64,000 nt of DNA from Kitasatospora sp. A2-31 (lineage in GTDB: Bacteria; Actinomycetota; Actinomycetes; Streptomycetales; Streptomycetaceae), in the NCBI RefSeq assembly GCF_022288725.1, contig NZ_JAKNTA010000003.1, forward strand, positions 1 through 64,000, written 5' to 3'. The notes under the pieces are model-generated. The model was not told the DNA's origin. It saw nothing but the letters and a program-made list of their open reading frames with translations, and searched no databases. Below, piece after piece: positions 17,239 through 27,535 of the stretch; the stretch's first letter is position 1, and every line of letters starts with the position of its first letter. Both the position numbers and the translations under genes were made by a program.

Positions 17239-17264
17239 GGAAGTCGGCCCGTCCCGCTTCCGGT
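17239..17264. repeat. Hairpin copy 1 (duplicated with 17429-17455)
   Basis: GGAAGTCGGCCCGTCC followed by CGCTTCCGG at 17239-17264 repeats the core of the terminator at 17429-17455, about 190 bp away, with small changes that weaken the stem. Between them lie two 16-bp copies of CGCACGGTCGCACGGC (17385-17400, 17401-17416). The 277-bp gap has no gene. Confidence 0.6.
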
Positions 17265-17428
17265 GGAGGGCAGGGCGCCGAGAGCGCCGGGGGCGTCCAC
17301 CCGCCGGCTCACCCGGCCGGCCGACGGGCACCGGGCCGTCAGAGCGCCGAGCCTTCGATCAGACGAGCCGTCCGGCCGCTCGACCGCACGGTCGCACGGC
17401 CGCACGGTCGCACGGCCGCTCCGGACCG

Positions 17429-17455
17429 CCGGAAGTCGGCCCGTCCGACTTCCGG
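17429..17455 (-). terminator. Terminator of the SigE-like sigma operon
   Basis: Perfect 11-bp arms CCGGAAGTCGG (17429-17439) and CCGACTTCCGG (17445-17455) around CCCGT, 10 bp beyond the stop codon of the membrane-protein gene on the minus strand. Confidence 0.8.
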
Positions 17456-17464
17456 CGCGCGGGC

Positions 17465-18847
17465 TCAGCCGCCCGAGGGGGATGCCGACGGCGTCGCGGC
17501 GGTCGGGGGCGGGAGGGGCTGCGGGCCGGTGCGGTAGACCGTGCCGGAGCAGGCGCCGAGGAGGGTCGCCGTGGCCGCGGACGGGCTGCCGGGCGCCGGG
17601 GTGTGCGCGATGGTGACGGCGGCCGGAGGCGTGCTCGGCGCGGCGGTCGCGGTCGCGGTCGGGCTCGCGACCGTGGTGGGACGGGCTGTCGGCGAGCCGG
17701 AGCCCGCGCCGCCTCCCGCCGTGGGTCCGGCCGACGGTCCCCCCGCGGGGGCCATGGCCGCCGAGCCGCTGCCCGGCCCGCCGGACCGCGCACTCGACGA
17801 GGTGCCCGCGCTTCCCGCGTCTGCCCCGCCCCCCGCGAGGCCCGGGTTGCCCGCCACCGACCGGCCGGCGACGCCCGGCGACGCGCTGGGCGAGGCGCCG
17901 GCCGAGGAGGGGCAGCCGGCGGCGTCCGGCACCCAGCCGAAGTCCACCCGGTACCCGGCCCGCGGCACGAGGAGCAGACCCTGGCCGTCCACGGCCGCAC
18001 CGCCGCCGTCGCCCGCGGCGGAGGTCGGCCCCGGTGCGGGCAGTCCGGACGCCGGATCCCCGGCCACGTGGTCGGTCACCCTGATCCGGGCGGGGTCGGT
18101 GCCGGCGGTCTCGGTGACGGTGACCGAGCCCGGCCCGCCCAACCGGCAGGCCCGACCGGAGACGTTGACGACCGTGAAGTACCCGTAGATCCGTCCGGCG
18201 CCGTCGGCCGCGCCGACCTGCGAGGCGCCGCGCCCCAGATCTCCGCGGATGCAGAGCGGCACCAGGGGGCCGCCGTCGCTGCCGGCGCCGGACGGCGTGA
18301 CCGGCGCGGTCGCGCCCGGGACGGCGTCGGTGGTGCTCGCCCAGGGGCTGGGCGAGGCGCTGGCGGAGCCGGACGGGATGCCGACGGTGCCGGTCCCGCT
18401 CACCCCCGGGTGCGGGCTGGAACCGTGGCCCCCGGCGGTGCCGGGCCCGGCACCGTCGTCGTCGTGGTCCGCGGCCGTCCCGCCGTGTGCGGTGGGCGAG
18501 CCGGGCCCGCCGGAGAGCCCCAGGTGGTCGGGATCGTGCAGGGCGGGCAGGGCGATGGCGAGCGCGAGGGCGAGCGCGGCGGCCCCGGTCAGGGCCCCGC
18601 GCCGGGCGGCCCGCCGCCTCGGTACGGCGGTCCGGATCCGCTGCAGACCGGAGGGGTCGGGCTCGATCTCGGCCACGGCGCGCTGCATCAGCTCCCGCAG
18701 TGTCCGTTCCTCCGTGCCCGGTCCGCCGGCCGGGGCGCCGGGGCCGCCCGGTGCGCCGGCCGCCGTGCCCGGCCCGCCGGCGTGCGCGCCCCCGGCGCCC
18801 CCGGCGTCGCCGGCGGCCCGCCACGGACCGATCCGATCGTCAGCCAT
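17465..18847 (-). CDS. Single-pass membrane protein, putative SigE-family partner
   Basis: 460 residues. A Gly/Ala/Pro-rich N-terminus leads into a short conserved-looking helix (TLRELMQRAVAEIEPDPSGLQRIRTAVPRRRAARRG), one membrane segment (GALTGAAALALALAIALPAL, about 90-110), and an extracellular region. The latter has two recognisable blocks, PLCIRGDLGRGASQVGAADG...YGYFTVVNVSGRACRLGGPGSVTV and GLLLVPRAGYRVDFGWVPDAAGCPS, separated from a long Ser/Thr/Pro/Gly-rich tail. Its ATG overlaps the end of the sigma gene by 8 bp. The topology (cytosolic helix, one helix, extracytoplasmic sensor) suggests an anti-sigma-like partner, but no zinc anti-sigma motif is present. Confidence 0.75.
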   Translation of the reverse strand: MADDRIGPWRAAGDAGGAGGAHAGGPGTAAGAPGGPGAPAGGPGTEERTLRELMQRAVAEIEPDPSGLQRIRTAVPRRRAARRGALTGAAALALALAIALPALHDPDHLGLSGGPGSPTAHGGTAADHDDDGAGPGTAGGHGSSPHPGVSGTGTVGIPSGSASASPSPWASTTDAVPGATAPVTPSGAGSDGGPLVPLCIRGDLGRGASQVGAADGAGRIYGYFTVVNVSGRACRLGGPGSVTVTETAGTDPARIRVTDHVAGDPASGLPAPGPTSAAGDGGGAAVDGQGLLLVPRAGYRVDFGWVPDAAGCPSSAGASPSASPGVAGRSVAGNPGLAGGGADAGSAGTSSSARSGGPGSGSAAMAPAGGPSAGPTAGGGAGSGSPTARPTTVASPTATATAAPSTPPAAVTIAHTPAPGSPSAATATLLGACSGTVYRTGPQPLPPPTAATPSASPSGG

Positions 18848-19385
18848 GCCCGGCCTCCATCTGGACCCGGAGTGCGGCGAGTCCGCGCGAGCCGTACGCC
18901 TTCACCGAGCCGAGCGAGATCCCCAGGGTGTCCGCGACCTGCGCCTCCGTCATGTCCACGAAGTAACGCAGCACCAGAACCTCCCGCTGACGGCGTTGCA
19001 GACCCCGCAGCGCGGCCTTCAACTGGTCACGCTCCAGGGCATCGTAGGCCCCTTCTTCTGCACTGGCCATGTCAGGCATCGGCTTCGGCAGCAGACGCAA
19101 CCCGAGGATCCGGCGGCGCAGGGTGGAGCGGGACAGGTTGACCACGGTCTGCCGGAGGTAGGCGAGCGTCTTCTCGGGCTCGCGCACCCGGCGCCGGGCC
19201 GCGTGGACCCGGATGAACGCCTCCTGGACCACGTCCTCGCAGGTCGAGAGGTCGTCGAGGAGCAGTGCCGCGAGCCGCAGCAGGGAGCGGTAGTGGGCCT
19301 GGTAGGTCTCGGTGAGCAGATCCTCGCTGGCGCCGACGCCGGTGTCCGCGCCGGGATCCGCCGCGCCGGGTGCGACCGCGGTCAT
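18840..19385 (-). CDS. ECF sigma factor, SigE-like family
   Basis: About 181 residues. Region 2 is HYRSLLRLAALLLDDLSTCEDVVQEAFIRVHA and region 4 is LKAALRGLQRRQREVLVLRYFVDMTEAQVADTLGISLGSVKAYGSRGLAALR. The latter is the typical YFxDxTEAxxAxxLGISxGxVKxxxSRG signature of the streptomycete SigE-like family of ECF factors. I chose the ATG at 19385 (MTAVAPGAAD), which has GGAAG at good spacing; a start at 19490 would add 35 residues. It is translationally coupled (8-bp overlap) to the downstream membrane protein, which probably modulates it. Confidence 0.9.
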   Translation of the reverse strand: MTAVAPGAADPGADTGVGASEDLLTETYQAHYRSLLRLAALLLDDLSTCEDVVQEAFIRVHAARRRVREPEKTLAYLRQTVVNLSRSTLRRRILGLRLLPKPMPDMASAEEGAYDALERDQLKAALRGLQRRQREVLVLRYFVDMTEAQVADTLGISLGSVKAYGSRGLAALRVQMEAGHG

Positions 19386-19666
19386 CTGGCTGTCTTCCGG
19401 CCTATCCGAGGGCCGATGGGTGCGCGGCGGGAAGGTCACCGCGGCCACCGCCGAGATGCCCGCCCCGACCCCCACCATCACGTTCGCCACGCCCGTTGGA
19501 CACTCGATCCCCTGTCATGGTTGCCCAGCCCGCGGGACATTCTCCCGCATGGGCCGAAGCGCCCTCCAGGGGATTGGGTCGTTGACCACAACTACCCGGT
19601 CCGAGTCGGCGTCACCACCCCTGGGGGCAGGTCCTCACCGTCTCTCGACCGGGTCCTCACGACCCC

Positions 19667-20715
19667 TCAGCCGGAGAGCTCGCCCGCCACCAGTTCGGCG
19701 ATCTGGAGGGCGTTGAGCGCCGCCCCCTTGCGCAGGTTGTCGCCGCAGAGGAAGAGGTCCAGCGCGGTCGGGTCGTCCAGCGCCCGGCGGACCCTCCCGA
19801 CCCAGACCGGGTCCGTCCCCACCACGTCGTTCGGCGTCGGGAACTCCCCCGCCGCCGGGTCGTCGTAGAGCACCACGCCGGGGGCGTCCCGGAGGATCTC
19901 CTGGGCGTGCTCCTGCGTCACCTCGCGCTCGAAGACCGCGTGCACGGCCAGCGCGTGGGTGCGCACGACGGGGATCCGCACGCAGGTCGCGGAGACCCGC
20001 AGCGCCGACAGACCGAGGATCTTGCGCGACTCGTCGCGGATCTTGAGTTCCTCGGACGACCAGCCGCCGTCCATCAGCGAGCCGGTCCACGGCACGGCGT
20101 TGAACGCGAGCGGGGCGGCGAACGGGCCGTTGTCGGCGATCACCGCGCGGAGGTCCCCGGTCTGCTCGCCGACCTCGGTGCCGGCGACCAGCGCGGTCTG
20201 CGCGCGCAGCGCGTCCACGCCGTACCGGCCCTCGCCGGAGGCCGCCTGGTAGGAGGCGACGACCAGTTCGCTGAGCCCGTACTCGGCGTGCAGGGCGCCG
20301 ATCGCCGCGATCATCGCGAGCGTGGCGCAGTTGGGGCCGGCCACGATGCCGCGCGGACGCATCCGGGCCGACGCCGCGTTGACCTCGGGGACGACCAGCG
20401 GGACGTCCTCGTCCATCCGGAAGGCGGCGGAGTTGTCCACCACCACGACGCCCTTGGCCGCCGCGATGGGCGCCCACCGGGCCGCCACCTCGTCGGGCAC
20501 GTCGAAGAGCGCGACGTCGACACCGTCGAAGGCGGCCTCGTCGAGGGCGAGCACCTCGACGGGCTCCCCGCGCACGACCAGCTTGCGGCCGGCCGAGCGC
20601 GGGGAGGCGACGAGGCGTACCTCGCCCCAGATGTCCTGGCGGAGGGAGAGCAGGCCGAGCAGCACCTCGCCGACCGCGCCGGTGGCGCCGACGACGGCGA
20701 GGTTCGGCCGCCGGG

Positions 20716-20719
<4 letters not shown>
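19667..20719 (-). CDS. asd: Aspartate-semialdehyde dehydrogenase
   Basis: 350 residues. Converts aspartyl phosphate to aspartate semialdehyde with NADPH, the second step of the lysine/threonine/methionine/diaminopimelate pathway. Visible features: N-terminal Rossmann motif VVGATGAVG (about 9-17), the catalytic Cys131 in GPNCATLAM, the [10 protein letters not shown] substrate loop, and the His/Arg region [17 protein letters not shown]. Full length. Its ATG overlaps the end of ask by 4 bp (ATGA), an operon conserved across actinobacteria. Confidence 0.97.
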
Positions 20720-21996
<1,277 letters not shown>

Positions 21997-22448
21997 GTGC
22001 GCTCCTCGACTTGTGTCGTTTCCGGGGGCCCGGGGCCCCCGGCACCCCCGGGTGGCGGGGGCTGTGCGGTCGGCGCCAGTCTACCGAGCAGGGGTGGCCC
22101 GGCCGCTGCTTTCCATATGATGAGACGCACGTTTCAGCAGGTGGGCGCTGGTGCGGGGGGTCGACCGGCAGGTCTGCGGGCGCCCCGCCGCCCTCCCGAA
22201 GAATCGGCGGACGAACGGACGGCGGCCCCCGGGATTTCCGTTCCGCGGAGATCCCTGAGGTTTCCGTCACAGCGCCGACTCGGTTGCCGGTCGGTGCCGG
22301 TCGGTGCCGGTCGGTGCCGGACGGCACCGGCTCGGTGACGCTCAGTGCTGTTCGGCGCAGGTCGGCGCTAGCTCGGCGCAGGCGCGGCGCTAGCTCGGCG
22401 CAGGCGCGGCGCAGGCTCAACAGCGCTCGGCACCGCCGCGAGAGCTCC
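21997..22448. promoter_or_regulatory. ask upstream region with hairpin and tandem repeats
   Basis: 452 bp without a supported gene. Close to ask is a strong hairpin (22022-22042, GGGGGCCC / GGGCCCCC) within the probable 5' leader. Farther up are three 10-bp copies of TCGGTGCCGG (22291-22320) followed by an inverted copy, and 2.3 copies of a 22-bp unit starting GCGCTAGCTCGGCGCAGG (22365-22386, 22387-22408, partial). No lysine-riboswitch-like structure is evident by eye. Confidence 0.5.
22365..22416. repeat. 22-bp tandem repeat, 2.3 copies
   Basis: Units begin at 22365 and 22387 (GCGCTAGCTCGGC...), with a partial third copy after 22409. Located in the untranslated gap between ask and the DUF5063 gene. 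Confidence 0.7.
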
Positions 22449-23168
22449 CTAGCGGTGGAGGCCCAGCTCGGCCGCCATCAGGTCGCCGGCCTGCTGCTCC
22501 AGCTGCTCGTCGGTGAGCCCGTCGTCGTCGGTGTCCGCGCCGTCCGGGACCGCCCCGATCGGGCTGTCCAGCCGGACGTGGGCGATCAGCGACTGCAGCG
22601 CCCGGAGCACGGCCGTGCAGGTGGTGCCCCAGTTGGAGAGGTACGAGAACTGCCACCACCAGAGCGCCTCGCTGACGCGCCCCTCGCGGTAGTGGGTGAG
22701 GCCGTGCTGCAGCTCGCCGACCACGCCGGCCAGGTCGTCCGAGATCCGGAACGCGTTGGGCTTCTCCGGCGGACCGTACGGGTCGAAGACCTCGTGGTAG
22801 ACGTCGATCGGCGCGAGCAGTTCGGCCAGCCGCTCGCGCAGCTGCTCACCGTCCGGCTCCGGCCCGGTGTCGGGCTCGAACCGGTCCTCGGGGACGACGT
22901 CCTCGATGGCGCCCAGCCGGCCACCTGCCAGCAGCAGCTGCGAAACCTCCAGGAGGAGCAGCGAAACCGCGCTGCCGGGCTCGTCGCCCTTGGCGACCTC
23001 CGTGACGGCGAGCACGAAGCTCTCCACCGAGTCCGCGATCTGCACCGCGAAGTCGTCCGGCTCGGAGCCGTGCGCGTGCGTGTGCGGGGCGTGCGGGGCG
23101 TGCCGGTCCTGCTGCGGACCGGCCTGGTGGGGCGTGTGGGGCTGCTGGTTGATCGTCCGGTCAGACAT
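22449..23168 (-). CDS. DUF5063 family protein
   Basis: 239 residues. A His-rich N-terminal tail ([12 protein letters not shown]) is followed by a conserved helical domain: [89 protein letters not shown], and [28 protein letters not shown]. No catalytic motif is evident and the function is unknown. Its ATG overlaps the recR stop by 8 bp, so it is translated with recR. The association recR-DUF5063 is common in streptomycetes. Confidence 0.88.
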   Translation of the reverse strand: MSDRTINQQPHTPHQAGPQQDRHAPHAPHTHAHGSEPDDFAVQIADSVESFVLAVTEVAKGDEPGSAVSLLLLEVSQLLLAGGRLGAIEDVVPEDRFEPDTGPEPDGEQLRERLAELLAPIDVYHEVFDPYGPPEKPNAFRISDDLAGVVGELQHGLTHYREGRVSEALWWWQFSYLSNWGTTCTAVLRALQSLIAHVRLDSPIGAVPDGADTDDDGLTDEQLEQQAGDLMAAELGLHR

Positions 23169-23760
23169 CGAGCAGTCGTCTCCCTTCGAAGGCACGGCCG
23201 AGGGTGACCTCGTCCGCGTACTCCAAGTCCCCGCCGACGGGCAGTCCGCTCGCCAGCCGGGTCACCTTCAGGCCCATCGGCTTGCAGAGCCGGGCCAGGT
23301 AGGTGGCGGTCGCCTCCCCCTCCAGGTTGGGGTCGGTGGCCAGGATCAGCTCGGTGACCGTGCCGTCCGCGAGGCGTGCCAGCAGCTCGCGGATCCGCAG
23401 GTCGTCCGGGCCGACGCCCTCGATCGGGCTGATCGCGCCGCCCAGCACGTGGTAGCGGCCGCGGAACTCGCGGGTGCGCTCGATGGCGACGACGTCCTTG
23501 GGCTCCTCGACCACGCAGATCACCGCGAGGTCGCGACGCGGATCGAGGCAGACCCGGCACTGCTCGGCCTCCGCGACGTTGCCGCAGACGACGCAGAACC
23601 GGACCTTGTCCTTGACCTCCAGCAGTGCGTGCGCCAGCCGGCGCACGTCGACCGGGTCGGCCTGCAGGACGTGGAAGGCGATCCGCTGCGCGCTCTTGGG
23701 CCCGACGCCGGGCAGCCTGCCCAGTTCGTCGATCAGGTCCTGAACCACGCCCTCGTACAC
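23161..23760 (-). CDS. recR: Recombination mediator protein RecR
   Basis: 199 residues from the GTG at 23760 ([30 protein letters not shown]), the standard length and start for RecR; an upstream start would add 20 residues of no conservation. It has the N-terminal HhH, a C4 zinc finger ([16 protein letters not shown], about residues 57-72) and a Toprim domain with [11 protein letters not shown]. It works with RecF/RecO to load RecA on gapped DNA. GGAAGG lies 6 bp before the start. It forms a block with ybaB and dnaX upstream. Confidence 0.96.
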   Translation of the reverse strand: MYEGVVQDLIDELGRLPGVGPKSAQRIAFHVLQADPVDVRRLAHALLEVKDKVRFCVVCGNVAEAEQCRVCLDPRRDLAVICVVEEPKDVVAIERTREFRGRYHVLGGAISPIEGVGPDDLRIRELLARLADGTVTELILATDPNLEGEATATYLARLCKPMGLKVTRLASGLPVGGDLEYADEVTLGRAFEGRRLLDV

Positions 23761-23999
23761 GTCGCGCCTTCCCTCAGGTGGTCGGTGGGGCACCCGCTCG
23801 GGGTGCCCCGGTGCCATCATCCAACGAATCGGGCGCCGGGCACACCGCCCGACGCCCTACTCCCGCATAAATCACACAGGTCGACTGTCTGAACTTCGGA
23901 CCGTCAACCCCTCTCACGGCTTGCGGTCGAACGCACCGCTTGTGGTACGAACCGCACCGCCCGCGGTCGATCCCGGGTCCCGTCCGGCCGGACGGGCCG

Positions 24000-24338
24000 C
24001 TAGAACGGCAGACCGGGGATGCCGCCGCCCAGGCCCTGGGTCAGCGGGCCCATGCGCTCGGCCTGCATCTTCTGCGCGGCCTGGTTGGCGTCGCGGACCG
24101 CCGCCAGGATCAGGTCGGCCAGGGTCTCGGTGTCCTCCGGGTCCACGGCGGCCGGGGCGATGGTCAGCGCCACCAGCTCACCGGCACCGGTCACCGTCAC
24201 CTCGACCAGGCCACCGCCCGCCGAACCGTTCACCTTCGCCTCGGCCAGCTCCTGCTGCGCCTTGGCGAGGTCCTGCTGCATCTTCTGCGCCTGCTTGAGC
24301 AGCTGCTGCATGTTGGGCTGGCCACCACCGGGGAACAC
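24000..24338 (-). CDS. YbaB/EbfC nucleoid-associated protein
   Basis: 112 residues. Typical YbaB: Gln/Met-rich N-terminal helix ([22 protein letters not shown]), [20 protein letters not shown] central strands, [23 protein letters not shown] and a flexible Gly/Pro tail. It binds DNA as a dimer. GTG start with the usual [11 protein letters not shown] opening. It is located between dnaX and recR, the classical arrangement, with 239 bp to recR and about 150 bp to dnaX. Confidence 0.94.
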   Translation of the reverse strand: MFPGGGQPNMQQLLKQAQKMQQDLAKAQQELAEAKVNGSAGGGLVEVTVTGAGELVALTIAPAAVDPEDTETLADLILAAVRDANQAAQKMQAERMGPLTQGLGGGIPGLPF

Positions 24339-24492
24339 GGCTCACTCCTTGCGTTCTGTGTGCGTGCTGTCGCGCTTGCGTCGTCACCCCGAGCCTACGT
24401 GCTCTCCGCGCCCGCCACGCCCGTACGGCTGCGGGGCAGCTCCGGGCCCCGGCGTCGCGGGCCCGGCGCCCGGAGGCCCCCGGTCCGAGGGC

Positions 24493-26685
24493 TCAGCCGC
24501 CGCTGTGGCGGATCTCCTCCAGGACCGTCGCCCCGAGCTCGCGGATGATCAGCTCCTGGCCGGAGAACGCGTCCTCGTTGAGGTCCGGGTCGTCCTCCTC
24601 CGGGATGTCGTCCTCTGGGGCGACCGACTGCACCGGCCGGCCGACCGGCGCGACCACCGCGGCCTGCGCCTGCACGGGCGGCTGCGCCACCGGCGCGACC
24701 GGGACCACGGGGGGCGCGGCCATCGGTGCGGGCGCGGGGCCGGACGCCGGTGCGGAAGGCTGCACCGCGGGCGCGGGCGCGGGCGCGGCCGGGCGCGCCG
24801 GGGCGGCGCCCCAGCCGCCCCCGCCACCGCCGCCGAAGCCGCCGCCGGCCGAGCCGCCACCGCCGGCACCGCCCGACGGGTCGACGATGCACTCGATCCG
24901 CCAGTCCACACCGAGGGCGTCGGCGAGCGCCTGGCGCAGCACGTCGTCACTGTTGCTGCCGACGAAGCTGTCCCGGGCGCCCGCGTTGATGAACGACACC
25001 TGGAGCACGCTGCCGTCGAACCCGGCCACCTGGCCGTTCTGGCTGAGCAGGATCCAGGTGAAGCGGCGGCGGTTCTTCACCGCCTCCAGGATCTGCGGCC
25101 AGAGCTGCCGGACCTGCGCCGCGCCCTGCTGGGCGGCCTGCGACGGCTGTCCGGCACCCGCCGCGGCCGCCGGCGGCGCCTGGGCGGGTGCGGGTGCCGG
25201 TGCGGGCACGGGTGCTGATGCGGGCTGTACGGGCTGGGCGGGCGCCTGCTGCACCGGTGCCGGCTGCCCGGGCGCACCGGCACCGGCCGACCCGGCCGGC
25301 GGGAAACGGCGCGGAATCGGCCAGGCACCGGGAGCGGGCCCGGCCGGGGCCGGGGGCACCGCGGGCGGAGCCACCGGGGCGGGGGCGGCCTGTACGGGAG
25401 CCGTCTGCGCGGGGGCGGGCTCGTCCACCGCCGCCGGGGGCGCCACCTGTGCCACGGCCGGCACCACCGCCGGGGCGCCCAGGGCAGCCATCGCGGGGGC
25501 GCCCGGCTGCGCCGCGAACCCTCCGGCCGCCGCCCGCCGCTCCAGCTTGTCCATCCGCGCCTGCAACGACAGCTCGTCGCTGTACGCGCCCGGCAGCATC
25601 ACCCGGGCGCAGATCAGCTCCAGCTGGAGCCGCGGCGCCGCGTTCCCCCGCATCTCGGTCAGCCCGGTGTTGACGATGTCGGCCGCCCGGCTGAGCTCCG
25701 CCGCCCCGAACGCGTCCGCCTGCGCCTGCATCACCGCGACCCGGTCGGCCGGGGCGTCGATCAGCCCCTTCTCGCCCGCCTCCGGCACGGTGGCCAGGAT
25801 CACCAGGTCGCGCAGGCGCTCCAGCAGGTCCGTCACGAACCGCCGCGGATCGTGCCCGCCCTCGACCACCCGGTCGATCACCTGGAACACCGTCGCCCCG
25901 TCGTGCGCGGCGAAGGCGTCCACCACCTCGTCCAGCAGCGCCGAGTCCGTGTACCCGAGCAGCGCGGTGGCCATCTGGTACGTCACCCCGCCCTCGCCGG
26001 CCCCGGCGAGCAGCTGGTCCATCACCGACATCGAGTCACGCACCGACCCCGCGCCTGCCCGCACCACCAGCGGGAAGACCGAGTCCTCGACCTGGATCCC
26101 CTCCCGGCCACAGACCTCCGCCAGGTAGTCCCGCAGCGTCCCGGGCGGCACCAGCCGGAACGGGTAGTGGTGCGTGCGGGACCGGATCGTCCCGATCACC
26201 TTCTCCGGCTCGGTGGTGGCGAAGATGAACTTGAGGTGCTCCGGCGGCTCCTCCACCACCTTCAGCAGCGCGTTGAAGCCGGCCGAGGTCACCATGTGCG
26301 CCTCGTCCAGGATGAAGATCTTGTACCGGCTGTGCACGGGCGCGAAGAAGGCCCGCTCGCGCAGCTCTCGCGCGTCGTCCACACCACCGTGCGACGCGGC
26401 GTCGATCTCGATCACGTCGATCGACCCGGGCCCGCCCGTCGCCAGGTCCCGGCAGGACTGGCACTCCCCGCACGGCGTCGGCGTCGGCCCCTGCTCACAG
26501 TTCAGACAGCGGGCCAGGATCCGCGCGCTGGTCGTCTTGCCGCAGCCGCGCGGGCCGCTGAACAGGTACGCGTGGTTGACCCTGTTGTTGCGCAGGGCCT
26601 GCTGGAGCGGAGCGGTCACGTGCTCCTGCCCGATGACCTCGGCGAAAGTCTCGGGGCGATAGCGGCGGTACAGGGCTAGGGACAC
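24493..26685 (-). CDS. dnaX: DNA polymerase III subunit gamma/tau
   Basis: 730 residues from the GTG at 26685 (SLALYRRYRPETFAEVIGQEHV). Clamp-loader AAA+ features: Walker A SGPRGCGKTT, zinc-binding CLNCEQGPTPTPCGECQSC, Walker B ILDEAHM and sensor TTEPEKVIGTIRSR. The middle is an Ala/Pro/Gln-rich linker (about residues 400-540). A tau-like C-terminal domain (VRQLWPQILEAVKNRRRFTWILLSQNGQVAGF) ends with a Gly-rich, acidic tail. A TTG at 26715 is a less likely start. I see no obvious slippery heptamer for making a short gamma form. Confidence 0.96.
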   Translation of the reverse strand: MSLALYRRYRPETFAEVIGQEHVTAPLQQALRNNRVNHAYLFSGPRGCGKTTSARILARCLNCEQGPTPTPCGECQSCRDLATGGPGSIDVIEIDAASHGGVDDARELRERAFFAPVHSRYKIFILDEAHMVTSAGFNALLKVVEEPPEHLKFIFATTEPEKVIGTIRSRTHHYPFRLVPPGTLRDYLAEVCGREGIQVEDSVFPLVVRAGAGSVRDSMSVMDQLLAGAGEGGVTYQMATALLGYTDSALLDEVVDAFAAHDGATVFQVIDRVVEGGHDPRRFVTDLLERLRDLVILATVPEAGEKGLIDAPADRVAVMQAQADAFGAAELSRAADIVNTGLTEMRGNAAPRLQLELICARVMLPGAYSDELSLQARMDKLERRAAAGGFAAQPGAPAMAALGAPAVVPAVAQVAPPAAVDEPAPAQTAPVQAAPAPVAPPAVPPAPAGPAPGAWPIPRRFPPAGSAGAGAPGQPAPVQQAPAQPVQPASAPVPAPAPAPAQAPPAAAAGAGQPSQAAQQGAAQVRQLWPQILEAVKNRRRFTWILLSQNGQVAGFDGSVLQVSFINAGARDSFVGSNSDDVLRQALADALGVDWRIECIVDPSGGAGGGGSAGGGFGGGGGGGWGAAPARPAAPAPAPAVQPSAPASGPAPAPMAAPPVVPVAPVAQPPVQAQAAVVAPVGRPVQSVAPEDDIPEEDDPDLNEDAFSGQELIIRELGATVLEEIRHSGG

Positions 26686-26763
26686 ACCACCGACGATATC
26701 GGGACGGACCGACAAACGCGTCGCCCCTCGTCCCGCCCCCGCCCGCCCTTCCCCGGGAACGCA

Positions 26764-26855
26764 AAGACCCCCCGCGCACCCGCCAGAGCCCTCCTACCCT
26801 TGCTGCCTTCCGGCCCTGGGGGGGTTCAGAGAGATAACGCCACACGAGGGGCTGA
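26764..26855 (-). ncRNA. ffs: Signal recognition particle RNA (small bacterial type)
   Basis: Read on the minus strand, GGGCCGGAAGGCAGCAAGGG is the conserved apical domain of SRP RNA: a GGAA tetraloop closed by GCC/GGC and the asymmetric internal loop AGCA. The flanking ACCCCCC and GGGGGGT segments pair to form the lower stem. The position directly upstream of dnaX is typical of streptomycetes. Ends are estimated to within about 10 bp. Confidence 0.88.
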
Positions 26856-26976
26856 CCCCCACAGTACCGGATCCCCGCCCCTCACCTCCACCTCCCCGAT
26901 CCGCAGGTCACACCGCCCCACCACCTACGAGATACGTGGTCGCGACCACCCCTGAACATGTACTAAGCTCTCCCTC

Positions 26977-27061
26977 GGAGGATTCGCCTAGAGGCCTAGG
27001 GCGCACGCTTGGAAAGCGTGTTGGGGGCAACCCCTCACGAGTTCGAATCTCGTATCCTCCG
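26977..27061 (+). tRNA. tRNA-Ser (anticodon GGA)
   Basis: Class II tRNA: acceptor GGAGGAT/ATCCTCC with discriminator G, D-arm GCCTAGAGGC, anticodon stem ACGCT/AGCGT with GGA at 27011-27013, long variable arm TTGGGGGCAACCCC, and T-arm ACGAGTTCGAATCTCGT. The 3' CCA is not encoded. A toxin/antitoxin remnant lies just downstream. Confidence 0.97.
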
Positions 27062-27067
27062 CCTTCA

Positions 27068-27102
27068 CGAAGGCCCGGACCGCTCAGCGGTACGGGCCTT
27101 CG
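27068..27102 (+). terminator. Terminator after tRNA-Ser(GGA)
   Basis: Arms CGAAGGCCCG (27068-27077) and CGGGCCTTCG (27093-27102), with a second small stem ACCGCT/AGCGGT inside. Confidence 0.85.
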
Positions 27103-27187
27103 GCGTTTGCCTCGCATTCTCCTGCGCACCTCGTACGTCTCGCCGTCAACGCGAGACTGCGGGGCCCGCTTCCGAAATAATCAGGGC

Positions 27188-27535
27188 ATGGCACCAGCGC
27201 CAAGCGTCTCCGAACTTCGCCGCGCCAAGTTCGCTCGGCGCCTGCCGACCAAGCTCGCGGAGCTGGGCGGCCCGGCTCAAGGCATCGTCGAGCTCCCGCT
27301 CCACCTGGCCTGGTCCGGGCTCTCCCGTTTCGACCTCGACCAGCCTCGCCTGCAGATGAGCTGCTATCGGATCGTCCTGGCCGAAGGGATGCACGACGAC
27401 CTGATCGCCTACCTCAACCGGGATGTCCTCGTCGATCTGTGGCCAACCCTCCGCACTCTGGTGAGCCGCGACATCCGCGAGACCTGGGAAGCCGCCTTCA
27501 CCGAGCTGGCAGCCGTGGCGCAGGCCGCGGCGTGA
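27188..27535 (+). CDS. Hypothetical protein, putative antitoxin partner of an AbiEii-like protein
   Basis: 115 residues with no named domain that I can assign. The sequence is helical: SELRRAKFARRLPTKLAELGGPAQGIVELPLHLAWSG, then QMSCYRIVLAEGMHDDLIAYLNRDVLVDLWPTLRTLVSRDIRETWEAAF. It starts at an ATG and its TGA overlaps the GTG of an AbiEii-like nucleotidyltransferase gene (GTGA). That order and overlap are typical of type IV-like antitoxin/toxin pairs in streptomycetes, so an antitoxin role is inferred from context only. The downstream toxin gene is broken, leaving this as an orphan. Confidence 0.7.
   Translation: MAPAPSVSELRRAKFARRLPTKLAELGGPAQGIVELPLHLAWSGLSRFDLDQPRLQMSCYRIVLAEGMHDDLIAYLNRDVLVDLWPTLRTLVSRDIRETWEAAFTELAAVAQAAA

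Noticed and set aside
21997..22300. Lysine riboswitch before ask
   Set aside because: The conserved riboswitch core elements are not recognisable; only a GC hairpin is seen.
22365..22416. CRISPR-like array in the ask upstream region
   Set aside because: Units are contiguous tandem copies without spacers.
24493..25500. Programmed frameshift in dnaX to make a short gamma form
   Set aside because: I found no A- or T-rich slippery heptamer with a following hairpin in the linker region.
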